NCBI RefSeq assembly: GCF_026151205.1
Contig: NC_087077.1
Span: 11,754,983 to 11,818,982 of the forward strand
From: Bolinopsis microptera
Taxonomy: Eukaryota > Ctenophora > Tentaculata > Lobata > Bolinopsidae
Direction: 5' to 3'
DNA length: 64,000 bases
Positions 11,586-27,100 of the stretch are shown here, one piece after another. Within the stretch, counting starts at the first letter, position 1; the number at the start of each line of letters is the position of its first letter. The translations under genes and the position numbers were made by a program. Under the pieces are notes generated by a model that saw only the letters and a program-made list of their open reading frames with translations, was not told the DNA's origin and ran no database searches.

Positions 11586-14236
11586 GCCTGTCACTCTATT
11601 GGCATGTACTGTGTATATTGTATAAACACAGGTTCAGAATAATCAATAATGTGCAGAGCATGTACTCTGCTATAAATTCTAATTGGATGTACGTTCTGTA
11701 TTGAAGCAGACACCATTATAAGCCTAATGGTGATAATAACGGCAACAAATTCTAGGGAACAATAAATGTATTACTGCAATTAACAACATCAACATGAGAA
11801 ATAAGAATTGGGGAAATTTTCACGTTTCTATGTTACACACTGCCATTGTCAGGAAGATGCTAAGAATTAAAATGTTTGAATGAGCTAGGAGATGGGCTCA
11901 TGAAAAGGACGCAATGTTCTCTGTTAAAATCAGCCAGTTCTTATTAAAGTCTGACTTCAAGCATCAAGCTGTCAGGCTCAACAAAGTGGTAGATCATAAA
12001 GCCTTTCTTCCCTTCTGATAGACTTGATTATTTTCCAAGTATAAACAATTCTAATATAACTTTAATTACACTAATTACACTAATAGACTGGTAAAAAGTA
12101 ATTTTTATTAGGGGCAGACTCTGCAGGTTGTCTTTGATCCTGAAGTTTGCAGCTATACAGGTTACAGATTTATTTTGTGCGAGCTAATCTAAAAGGGTTG
12201 ACGTTAAAGTCGTTCAAAGTTTAATCATACCACATTCCTAGCTCTCGACATGTTTTCCTTTAGATGAAACCGTGTGGCTGACACAGAGAACTAAATTTCA
12301 TAGATATGGAAGATACCTCCATTTTTGAAAAGCAGACACAATTACAATGAAACTCTTTCTTCTACCGATTTATTACTTAATTTTTACCACATTCGGACTA
12401 CACAAGTTCTTACTGGCCTCACATCTACGTAAAAATTAAAATATTCCTCACATTTTTAATCTTTATTCTCGATATATATCGCAAGATTGCTAAACTGAAT
12501 TAACAACTATCCTCATATATTGATCTATCACAGAAATTGTCATTGCAAACAATTAAATGATAATGTATATTGTATACATGATAATGTATACATTTCTAAT
12601 TGAGTTGTGAACTCAAATCGTCCATAACTATACTATTTCATGCATCAGGTTTATGAAAAGCTTTGTATAACTCTTTAGCTACATTGCAGACAAAATAAGA
12701 TCGATAAACACACAAATCACAAGTAAAAAGGTGCGTTTCTCACAATTACCACTAAAATCCAGCCAAATAACCAGATACCAGATGTTAATATACATAAGAA
12801 AGAAGAATCAAACGTTCGTCATACTACCAATAGGAATAAAAGTCACCTTTCAAGTAAGAATTATTTAAAATAATAGATTCTAAATTAAGCTTCATTTAGG
12901 TGTGGATTCTATCAGAGTGACGAACTTTGGCCGCTTGATAAAGATGTAAAATAGAACAAATAATCACAAATGAACAATTTAAAACTGTCTAAGGAGATTT
13001 TTCTGGGCCAAATTATTTCAAAAGAAAGAACAGTAGTGGTCCTAAACAATTGCATATTGTTCGCCAAGTAGGAATCCAATATTCCCCAGATTTTCATCAA
13101 TCATTAACTTCGTTCGAATGGAACATGAATATGATGTCAAGATGGATGAAATTAGCTTGGAAGCTTATATTTAAAATGATGGGGTCTAGCCAGAGAAACA
13201 ACGTACGGACAAAAACGAAGGCACTATGTGCAAGGAAAGAAGAAAAGTTTAGGAGCTTAACAATATACAAAGCACATAAATTTTGCGCGCATTTCTTCAT
13301 CAACGCGCGCCAATTATTCCATATAAGGAGCATGGAGCATAAGGTCGCCATCTTCTACACAAATCTCTGCAAGTTGCGGTGTTTATTTTTAGCTGTATAC
13401 CAATCTTCTGCTTGCTTATTTCACGTCATTAAGTCTCGTTTTCCGTAATATGCTCGCTTATCCTGTTATGCATACCTCATTTTCTCCCCATAATGTATGT
13501 TACGTGATGTCTGTATTTCAGTCGTGCGTTTATACACTGCATAGTTGGTATTGAACTTATTTCATCGTTAGTGTCACAGTCAGTGTATTTGGTCATATGG
13601 TGGCTGCTCATTGGTAAGGAAAACAATTCGAAATATTGTCATCGGATATCATTAGATAACGAATTCATGATATTACGCGACTCGGATATGGTATGTAAAA
13701 TATTTCGAAGAATTCATTACAAAATAAACGATGTATCATCAGTCATTACGTCATGGTACTACGTACCTCCGCCCAGTCCTACAAATTTAACTATTCCTCA
13801 CAGTATGCTGTCTAATGCTACTATATTTTCAGTTGCGAAAAATCACAAAACTACGCCCTCTTAAAATGTTGTATGTGTATTTTAATTTTCTGTTCTTAAT
13901 TTTCTGTTTAAGTCCCCTGAATATTGATAATTAATCCACGATGACTATACTTCAAATTTGCATGTTTCCATTCGGCCGTTGTGCTCCGACTTAGCAGGAA
14001 TTTTTAGAGTCTTCCAACATAGCTTGCATTTACACTACTACATTTTTTGCGCCTTTCGACTCCATTGGTTAATAGCGAATTGATAGCATTTTCCTTAGTG
14101 ATGAGTGAAGAGAACTTATAATCTCCGCTATCTGATACTTAATTTTGTACGAATAATTTCTCGTACAAAATGATAAACCACACCTTTGAAGTTGTGGCAT
14201 ACATACTTTTAATCTTTTCACCATCACAGTAGTTAC

Positions 14237-15661
14237 ATGAAGATGTTTCATGCAAATGAAGCGAACTTTTGTCAGAGGATCTGTGAATCTAAAGTTTGGC
14301 CAGCTATTCTAACATTTACTGTCCTGAATCTGTTATTATTCGTCTACAACGTTTGTAAATTATGTAACCGCCGTGGACCCGCCAAACTATCTCTTTCTCA
14401 TAACTCTCAAGAACGCACCAAGAAAAACATGCAGATCTACATTTCTCAGCATCTCGTACACAACCGTGACCCAAATTCCTCCGTAGTCATTCCGTCAACA
14501 CTAGAAAGAAGTATCGATCCTTTTGTTCCTCCCACCGAGTACAACCTACCCGAGCAAGTCAACTGCACGACTATTTTCCCTCATCGCAAACTCTTCCTGG
14601 GTCGGATCGAGTGGTGTGGTTTCGAGGGGTTCCTAAAAGAGTGCGCTAATCCTCTGGAGATGCACCTTCACCGGGGACTGCGACATAACAACATTGTTAA
14701 GTTTTACTGGAACAACATTGCAGATATTCCTAAAGTTATGGTACATGAGGGTATGGACATCGAGAAGCAGCTCCCTATATCCTTCTACTGTATGGAGTAC
14801 TGTCCTAGGGGTAATCTCAGTGGTTTTCTTGTCAGCCATGGTCATGTGATTGAAAAGAAGCTGTTATTTGGATTGATCAGTGACATCACAAGAGGCCTCC
14901 AATATTTACATATCTTGAAGATAGCCCACCGAGATATAAAATCAGAGAACATCCTGATACAAGGTCTGTTTGATGACTCAGGAAGAGTGGTTGCAAAAGT
15001 AGCTGATTTTGACCACGCAATCCACACTTTGAACGAGTTTGCGATGAGCCACGAGCGCAACAGAAAATGTCAATTCGGCAGTCCTTTATATACAGCTCCA
15101 GAGTTCATCCTGGAAACAATCCGACAACCTTGTGCAGCTGACTTCTTCAGACATGACATCTTCTCCCTGGGCCTAGTAGTGTGGGAGTGTCTGACCTGGA
15201 TAAAGTGTCGGCACCACGCACGTGCTGCAAATGAGGGGGCTGCTCACAACCCTGAGCCCCTAACAGAGTCCCTCCTCCCCCATCCCACCAGCAATGAAAA
15301 CACCGAAGACATCGGCCAGTACCGGCCACATGTCCGCTGCTCTTCAACCGTCCACCTGCCTCTTGTCAAACAGATTTGTGACACCCTCAAACTCAAATAC
15401 AACCGGCAACAAAGGGAACTCCAAGTTAACAACCTGTTCCTCAAAGAGGGCCGCCTAATTGACAGCAAGTTGATGTTTGAGTTTTATACCAAGAACCCAG
15501 ATGCCCGCCCAGTGCTGTTCCGAGATAAGGGCGAGGGCTACACACACGAGGTTAATACCATGATGGAGGGTTGCTGGCGGAGTGAGCCTGCGGGCAGGTT
15601 ATCTATAGATCAGATCAGGGAGAAAGTGGACAATATCTGTCAGAGTATTGATGCTAGCTAG
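14237..15661 (+). CDS. TGF-beta-receptor-like transmembrane kinase with altered catalytic motifs
   Basis: A 474-residue kinase-like membrane protein in a single exon. A hydrophobic segment at residues 21-38 is followed by a basic stop-transfer stretch and a kinase domain from about residue 115. Family evidence: AHRDIKSENIL (230-240), the HRDLKS pattern typical of TGF-beta/activin/BMP receptors; TAPEF (286-290); DIFSLGLVVWECLT (307-320); and MMEGCWRSEPAGRLSIDQI near the end. Oddities: DFG reads DFD (257-259), no glycine-rich loop is visible, and no lysine sits where the beta-3 lysine should align, although the C-helix Glu (E141) and the HRD Asp (D233), K235 and N238 remain. An acidic/proline-rich insert (about 325-420) is longer than usual. 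There is almost no ectodomain; an upstream exon is possible because the frame stays open to a CACAG acceptor at about 14229. It could be a pseudokinase or a truncated receptor. Confidence 0.8.
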   Translation: MKMFHANEANFCQRICESKVWPAILTFTVLNLLLFVYNVCKLCNRRGPAKLSLSHNSQERTKKNMQIYISQHLVHNRDPNSSVVIPSTLERSIDPFVPPTEYNLPEQVNCTTIFPHRKLFLGRIEWCGFEGFLKECANPLEMHLHRGLRHNNIVKFYWNNIADIPKVMVHEGMDIEKQLPISFYCMEYCPRGNLSGFLVSHGHVIEKKLLFGLISDITRGLQYLHILKIAHRDIKSENILIQGLFDDSGRVVAKVADFDHAIHTLNEFAMSHERNRKCQFGSPLYTAPEFILETIRQPCAADFFRHDIFSLGLVVWECLTWIKCRHHARAANEGAAHNPEPLTESLLPHPTSNENTEDIGQYRPHVRCSSTVHLPLVKQICDTLKLKYNRQQRELQVNNLFLKEGRLIDSKLMFEFYTKNPDARPVLFRDKGEGYTHEVNTMMEGCWRSEPAGRLSIDQIREKVDNICQSIDAS

Positions 15662-15837
15662 TTGTCATAGTTACACAAGATATCACATTATTAGGGAGGA
15701 GGTGGACAGTATCTGTCAGAGTATTGATGCTAGCTAGTTGTCATAGTTACACAAGATATCACATTATTAGGGAGGAGGTGGACAGTATCTGTCAGAGTAT
15801 TGATGCTAGCTAGTTGTCATAGTTACACAAGATATCA
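15626..15837. repeat. 76-bp tandem repeat overlapping the kinase stop codon
   Basis: The unit GTTGTCATAGTTACACAAGA... starts at 15661, 15737 and 15813, exactly 76 bp apart, and the phrase ending in TTGATGCTAGCTAG recurs in each. The first copy covers the last kinase codons (DNICQSIDAS) and the stop, so the coding end has been duplicated twice into the 3' UTR. The untranslated copies carry GAGGAGGTGGACAGT where the coding copy has GAGAAAGTGGACAAT, so they resemble each other more than the coding copy. Confidence 0.95.
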
Positions 15838-20439
<4,602 letters not shown>

Positions 20440-21533
20440 AGGTCACGTGATACTAGAAATCTGTCACGTGATACCTTGAACACTGAACAGTTGTCTATTG
20501 GGCTATCATTCCAACACCGACAACATCGGTTATGTGAGCTTGTTAACAGACAAATTCATAGCCTTAAAAGTGGGATTTTGCTGGCAAAATGCAGCTTAGG
20601 GTTTTGAATATTTTATTTCTAGAAAAAGTCTTGCGTTTTTGTAGTTGCAACAGATGCGAAAATTATGAATTAAATAAGAGTTTATTATTGAAAGTAGAAT
20701 ATATGTTATGACAAGTTATTTGATTGCTGTAAATTAAGTTATATTATAGATCATAGGATTGTGTAAGTGTCAGGGTGGTGTTAACTTAGGTTGAGAGTAT
20801 GGCCAAATGTAGAAATTGTAATGGTTTTGTACTCCAATAAATCACTTATCACCGTCTAAATGTGAGGTACAATCAGTTTGTTACTGTTCCAACTTTAGTT
20901 ATTTGTTGCAAAAACGCTGACCAAAGTTCAAAATAAAATTCTCCCAATTCTCGACCTATTGATACTACCCGGCAACAATTGTATGAAATGGTAACTTTTG
21001 AATTATCATAATACGTATATTCATGTGGTCATTGATCATATTAATTATTTAAATTATGTCAATTAAAATTTGTTGGATTTATTTGATGCTATTAGTAGAA
21101 TATTGCAGTAATCTTTGAGTTTGTTTCCTTGTATCATAGAAGATTTAGATCAATTGAAGCAACTTAGAACTTAAATATAGTCGCCAATTTTTTAGTTTAA
21201 GATCTTAGCATATATAATAGAGGAATGTACTTCAATTTTCAGCAATTAGGCAATTGCAAAGTTAGTGAAAATGAGACCTACCAATTGTGTTTTCCAAAGT
21301 TGTTGCTGGTCAAGAATTCGAATTATCTGTTTCTTTTTCACATTGTTGTATACCCAATTGTGATATATAGTATCCGTTTAAATTCATGTAATCACCCCCG
21401 AAAAGTTTGGTCTACATTCTGTCTCCAACTATCGAATCAATTTAAATTCTACATAACATAATTTTCATCTGCCGTTCTCAAGTCGTGTGCCGATCAAAAT
21501 AAAGCGGGGAATTAGGAAATCGTTTAAGATGAC
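20440..21533. other. ARF 3' UTR and downstream non-coding DNA
   Basis: Includes the ARF 3' flank repeat at 20645-20890 with an AATAAA at about 20838, a plausible polyadenylation signal. Beyond it is AT-rich DNA with no recognised feature. Confidence 0.55.
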
Positions 21534-21537
21534 TTAA

Positions 21538-21759
21538 CCCATTAGGGCGATGGGCGTTTTTAACCCCCCCTTTTTTTTCTAGACAAAAAACCCAAAAATT
21601 ACTAAACGCTATAACGAATCAAAGCATATATACTCAAAATTTTGGGTTTTCTTTATAGTACCAATAAATTTTGAGCTAATGCTAAGATTCGTTAAGCGTT
21701 TAGTAATTTGGTTTTTCGTTAGAAAAGGGGTTAAAAAAACGCCCCTATGCCCTAATGGG
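21538..21759. mobile_element. piggyBac-like MITE with TTAA duplication
   Basis: A 222-bp element: TTAA (21534-21537), then CCCATTAGGGCGATGGGCG at the left; CGCCCCTATGCCCTAATGGG then TTAA (21760-21763) at the right. The arms of about 85 bp pair almost completely (TTACTAAACGCT...TAACGAATC against GATTCGTTAAGCGTTTAGTAA). TTAA targets with CCC...GGG ends are the classic piggyBac pattern. It has no coding capacity. Confidence 0.85.
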
Positions 21760-23869
21760 TTAAAAACATTAAACGAGGCACAAAAAGGGCCCCCCGGCGT
21801 TGAAACAACTTAAAAATTTAATGAGTATTTTTTGGACGTGTTCCGAATCTCTTGCTGACTACTGCAAAATTTTAAATTTTGACTTGGGGTTATATTATAT
21901 AAGTATAAACCGAACCCCATAAGGGGTTAGGCCCGTTAAATTTAAATTTTTCAAGTACAGTTTAAAAGAGTTTACATGAAACCCCCCCGGGTTTTCATTC
22001 AAAGCTGTGGCATAATTACTTGTATACGTTGTATACCGCCGGCACGAGGGGCCCCGGTCCCTGATCGAAAAATCGAAGTGGGGTTGACCCTGATAAAAAA
22101 TAATCGGGGCGACCCGCCCATAAGAAAGGTTTGGCATCGTTTGACATACGTTAAAACCACTTTTCGCGCGCCAAAATTCAAATTTTTTGAAAAAGTTTGG
22201 CCGGGGCGCGCTACTCTAGCACTTGATAAAATTTCGAGAAGAAAGCAGCGCGCGCTACTTCGAAAAAATTTTAACGAGTAACTCGCGTAAAAACTTGGAA
22301 ACGAAACAATGAAACAGGAAAAAAAAGCATCGTAAATTAAATATTCTATTGAAATCATGGCTACTGCCTGTAAACTTTATTTTTTATTCGTGTTTGGGAC
22401 ACATAAGGTATTTTATTTTCGACTGGTCGTTTGTACAAAAAAAAAAAATACACTCGTTGAACTGAAGTTGGGAGTTTGGGTTCTCTATAAATTAACTTCT
22501 CAGATTGAAACTTTATTCAACAAATAAGTTACAGGGCCTTTTTGTAATAACAAGTGCATCGATCGTCGTATCGAGGGTGTTTATTTTTATCGCAAATGCT
22601 TTGAGGTTTTTTGTGGTTTGAGCTAAGGAAACTAAAATTAAAATAAAATTCCCCCCTTTTTATCGCGTGGGGGACGCGATTTCCACCACTGATATAAGTT
22701 TGATCAGTAAACTTCATGACAAAAAACCCCCTATTTTTTTACCGCACAGTACACGTACCTTTCCCCTAAAATGGAAAATATACAGGGTGGGCCAAAAATC
22801 CATCCCATACGTTGGCCTTAATCTCCGCCGTGTTTTTATATTTGGAGTGTGCTTTGAGTTGGAACTGTACTTATGGTTCGAGTTCCGTGTAAAATTTAAA
22901 AATTCGAATTTTTAGACCCCCCCATTAAAATATTAAAACCCCTAATTTTTTTTCTCTGAACATGCTAAACGCAAATTTTTTCAGAAGGGTGATTTCAATG
23001 TTGCATAGATTGAAAACATGGGGGCAAAGGGGTTTAAAAAATGACGAAGTTTTGCTTTTTTCTGTCCCTTGTTAACGTATTGACGGGGGTTTATGTGACC
23101 CCGTGACCCCACATTTAAATTTGGGCCCCAACATTCCCCTTGTTTAAGGGGGTAGTTAAACGGGGCACCTTTCACGTTTTTTGGTAAACCAATCACCTTT
23201 CACCGAATAAAAAACTCGTTTTGTTCATATCTCGGTCATTGAAAAACATTTCTTTTTCTTTCAGGACAAAACTAATTCGAAGGCCAAACCAATTCGTAAC
23301 ATTTTAGCTTGATCCGATATCAAAAACATCAAAAAATGTAAAAAGAACCCCCCTTTGAAAAAAATAACGCAAATTTTTTTTCGATTTGAAAAATTTCCCG
23401 AACCATGGTGGAATATACTAATTCAACCGAAAGAGTATTTAATTGGCTCCAGTGACGGGGTTTTTAAAAAGGCCCAAGTATGGTACTGATTTTTGGCCCC
23501 CCCGTAAATTATATTTGTAGTGCGTGCATTTCTGGGTCGGGGCCCGCCCAAAAAATGCTTGGAAAAAGATGGGCCGAGATGCACCACTGTGCCTCCCGAC
23601 GCAAAGGATTGACATCGGAATCAAAATTTAACTACAATCTAGAATTTTTTGGGCAATCGCCGTCCCAAATTTGCTAGCTTTTGGCCCACGTTTAGTCATA
23701 AAATTTTTAAATGGCCCAATTTTTAAAAAAAAAACAAAAAAGGTTCGGGTTAGCCAAACTAAACAAAAAATGTATTAATCTCTTTTTTCAAATCGCAGCA
23801 TAATATCGGGTTTAATTTTGTGTTATAAACATTATCTTATGATAATTCTGTTTAAACTGCCCCCCATCG

Positions 23870-24175
23870 AGTCGCGCGTTGCTCTGCCTCTGCGAAGCAG
23901 AGAACGTTTTAAATTGACGATGTCAATATTCACTCGGCGCGGACAGTACGCATCTTGCCGATCAAAAGAAAGAACCCTTTGTTGATGGCCTTTTTGAGTC
24001 GCGGCGCGCACAGACGATCCGCTACAAGAAACGATTTGAAATTTTTTCGTATCCAAAACAGAGATATTATTAATTCGCCTTCGGCGGCGCGCGCTTCGCG
24101 CGCGAAAGGGGCATCAACGTATGTAAGAACGATCGACGATGCGAAGCAAAGTATTTGCCGGGCGGTGAGCGGCAA
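23870..24175. repeat. GC-rich palindromic patch
   Basis: Contrasts sharply with AT-rich surroundings. It contains nested palindromes such as CGCCTTCGGCGG and GCGCGCTTCGCGCGCG, plus CTCTGCCTCTGCGAAGCAGAG. Related phrases recur nearby: GTACAGGGGAGCCGC at about 24970 and about 27015, each followed by a small hairpin (CGCACTCGTGCG; CGCCCTTCGGCG). They look like ends of a mobile or hairpin family; no coding frame is trusted here. Confidence 0.4.
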
Positions 24176-27100
24176 GCCTCCAAGTTATTAGGGAAATTGA
24201 GTTGAGGTGCACGATAAAAAAAAATTACCTGGGACCCACTAATGTTCATAAAAAAAAATTTTGGCCGGAGAAGTCAGGCTGACGGGGCCCAGTAAAATAA
24301 ACTTGCTCGGGTTTTAAAAAAACGAGGCCGGGCCAAATAATAATTCTATGGCTCAGAAAAAATTCTTTCCCTAGATTAAAAGGCGCGTGGTATAAAGCCT
24401 ACTGGCACAAAGCCCGGGCCCCTGTGCTGGGGGGATTTTAAAGTTTCAATTTCCTGCAGATAAAAGAAGCTTGACGGATTTTCTGCTTTTCCCGTCTAAA
24501 TTTCTTAAAAGTACACGCCCCCGGCATAGCACTTTTTTTATTTTTTCTTGAAAATCTATTTGCGTTTTAATTATGAGTGAATTTTATAGTAAAAAACAAA
24601 AAGAAACATAAAACGCCGCGAAGGGGAAACACTTAACTAAAAACAAAAAATAAAAAAAAAAGGGGCCCCATCCGATAGCAATTCAGTTTATAAAGTTAAT
24701 GATGGTTTTAATCAAGTTTAGCCTTTAAAGGGGTTAGGTTTTAAATTAGGGTTAATTTGTAGCGCGGCTTTTACTGTGCCGCGCCGCGCACCAAAAGGCT
24801 TCTCAAGCAGATCGGCGGATGCGCTATGTGCCGCGCGAGGCGATGAATTGCATCTCAATTTAAAGGGGTTAAAAAAAGAAATCAAATTCAAAGTAAAAAC
24901 ATTAACGGGCGGGGGGTTTTATTGTTTGTATCACGTGGGCCCCCACGCGCTTCACTAGAGTTTCTACGTACAGGGGAGCCGCGCACTCGTGCGCGGGGGG
25001 GTCATACCGTTAAAATTTTATTGTTATTTGAAGTAGAAATAGTCGAGTGGTGTTATATAATATTGTCCCCGGGGCCCAATTTGTAGGTTTAAAACCCTCC
25101 CAGGGGGGGCCTCGAGTTGGACTCGCGATGGTCCTATTATTTGGGACGTTGATTCACGATGCAATCCTTCAGTTCGCAGTGCAGCCGAGTCAACCCTTTG
25201 CAGCCGGTGGTTGCAAAAAGTTATTGATCGCGGGCCCCCAGTATGCTCCGCAAACAAATTTGGCGGAAATTTTGGGAACAAATTTTTTAGGGTATCCCCT
25301 TAACCCAATTTATCGTTTCGAAAAAATGTTAAATGTTAATTCTTTTTTGTTTTTGAATTTTTAAAATTAAAACAGAAAAAATTGGGCAGGGGTGTTTTTT
25401 TTTTGGTTTTTTTTTAAAAGTTTAAATATTTCCCCGTTAATTAATCGAAGCCCGGGGTTTATTGACAGAAAAGTGTCTTTTATATCACGATCACGGTCAT
25501 TATTATAAGTATAACCACATACCATGTCATAACATCAAAAATTGGACGTGACAGGGTTCGTAAATTTTAGGAGTCGCAAAAACCTTGTATCACGCGGTGA
25601 CCCCCATGTAGGCGTGCCCTTGAAATAAACCCCGGCGTGACCATTGAATGGTTTTTTTTGTCTTATTTCGGCCAGCACATTTTTTTGGAAACAATCGAAA
25701 TTTTATTATCTTCCCATTAAAAAATTTTGTTGAAATTTTGGTCAGCTTTAGAAACATTTTTTTATAAACCCTAATTTAGTTTAAAAATTTCGATGCTCAG
25801 ATTGGGTTTACAACGAATTTAACCTATTGTCATTTTTAGCCCCTTAATAAAGGCCAATTTTCCCCCAACAAAATTGGGTTCGGATTTAAGTTATTGAAGG
25901 TTCTGAAAAAATTTTCAGCATGATTTTAGTGGGGAACCGACGTTTGACGAATAATACGAAAAAAAATCAACGAATTTCGTCAAATTACGCGATTTTTTCC
26001 CAAAATTTTGCCCCAAAAAACCCGCGCCATCAATATGGCCCTAGGCGAAATTTTCATGATCTTTCCCAAAAAAAGGTTTTGAAAAATTTGTATGTGAAAT
26101 TCTCCAGTCTCTAAAAACGGGGTCAAAAATTTTGAAAACCCGAGAAGTTTTTTTTAGTGCACGCCTCCCATAGTAGAGGCTTTTTTGGGGAAAAACGTTT
26201 TTTTTGCTACGAGTTTAGAAACCTACCCGTAATTGGAAAAATTTGAGATGTCAAAGGCGAAAAATATGTAAAAAGTATAAATTTGGCGTTATTAGTCACG
26301 TGCATCCCAAGGGCCGTTTTAAACTTTGACAGTTATTACTCTAAGGCAAAAGAGTAATAATCATTTTTGTCACAATAAGATCCAATTTTCTATTTAGGTG
26401 AAATTTAGCAAAAAGGACATAATCTCGTAAGTTATAGCTTTTTTGAAATTATATGAACGCCGGTGCCTTTTGATAAAAACTAAATGCTTTTGCGCGTATG
26501 CCGTCAAAAAAAATTTGGCAAAAAAGTTTGCGGAGTGACAATTAAAAATTTTCGAAAAAAGTAATAAGGGGTACTTCTGGGAAAGGAAATTTTTGGCAAA
26601 CACATGGAAATTTTTTTGGGTTGATTTAATAAAAACTGCAAAAAAATTAAAACTTCAAGAAAAAAAATTTAAAATTTTTTTACCATTTTTTGGGGTTTTT
26701 TCCCCGAAAAAAAATTAGGGTTTTTAAAAAATTTTTAAAACCCATCTTGTGCGGCTTATTTTGTTTTTTTCACGCAAGTTTTTCCCGAATCCCAAACAAA
26801 ATTTAACTTGCTCAAATTAAAAAAAAAAGGGTTTTTGGGCCATTTTTTCCCCAAAACTTTTTCCGATTTTTCCCCGCGAACTCGCCCAAATCATCTCGAA
26901 ACCATTTTTTTTTTTTTTTTAAAAAAAAAAAATAAAAAACGTCCAGAAAGGTTATCTGGGTCCCTACGTATGAGCGACAACCCCCGTAAAGCTTTTTCTC
27001 CACGCGTTCACTATGTACAGGGGAGCCGCCCTTCGGCGCGGCAGTCATAAGAACAAATAAACTCTAGGTTTAATTGGGGGAGCACAATGTAAAGGTTTTT

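Larger units (their letters stand above)
8602..14236. other. Intergenic region between anoctamin B and the kinase
   Basis: AT-rich DNA with no supported gene; open frames here are short and unlike known proteins. It contains a pogo-like MITE (9324-9510) and a ~170-bp block duplicated at 10880 and 11400. A pyrimidine-rich run ending CACAG at about 14229, just before the kinase ATG, could be a 3' splice site for an upstream non-coding or ectodomain exon that I could not locate. Confidence 0.5.

Noticed and set aside
13050-13448. 132-codon plus-strand frame upstream of the kinase, considered as an ectodomain exon
   Set aside because: Lacks the cysteine pattern of TGF-beta receptor ectodomains and has no clear donor linking it to 14230.
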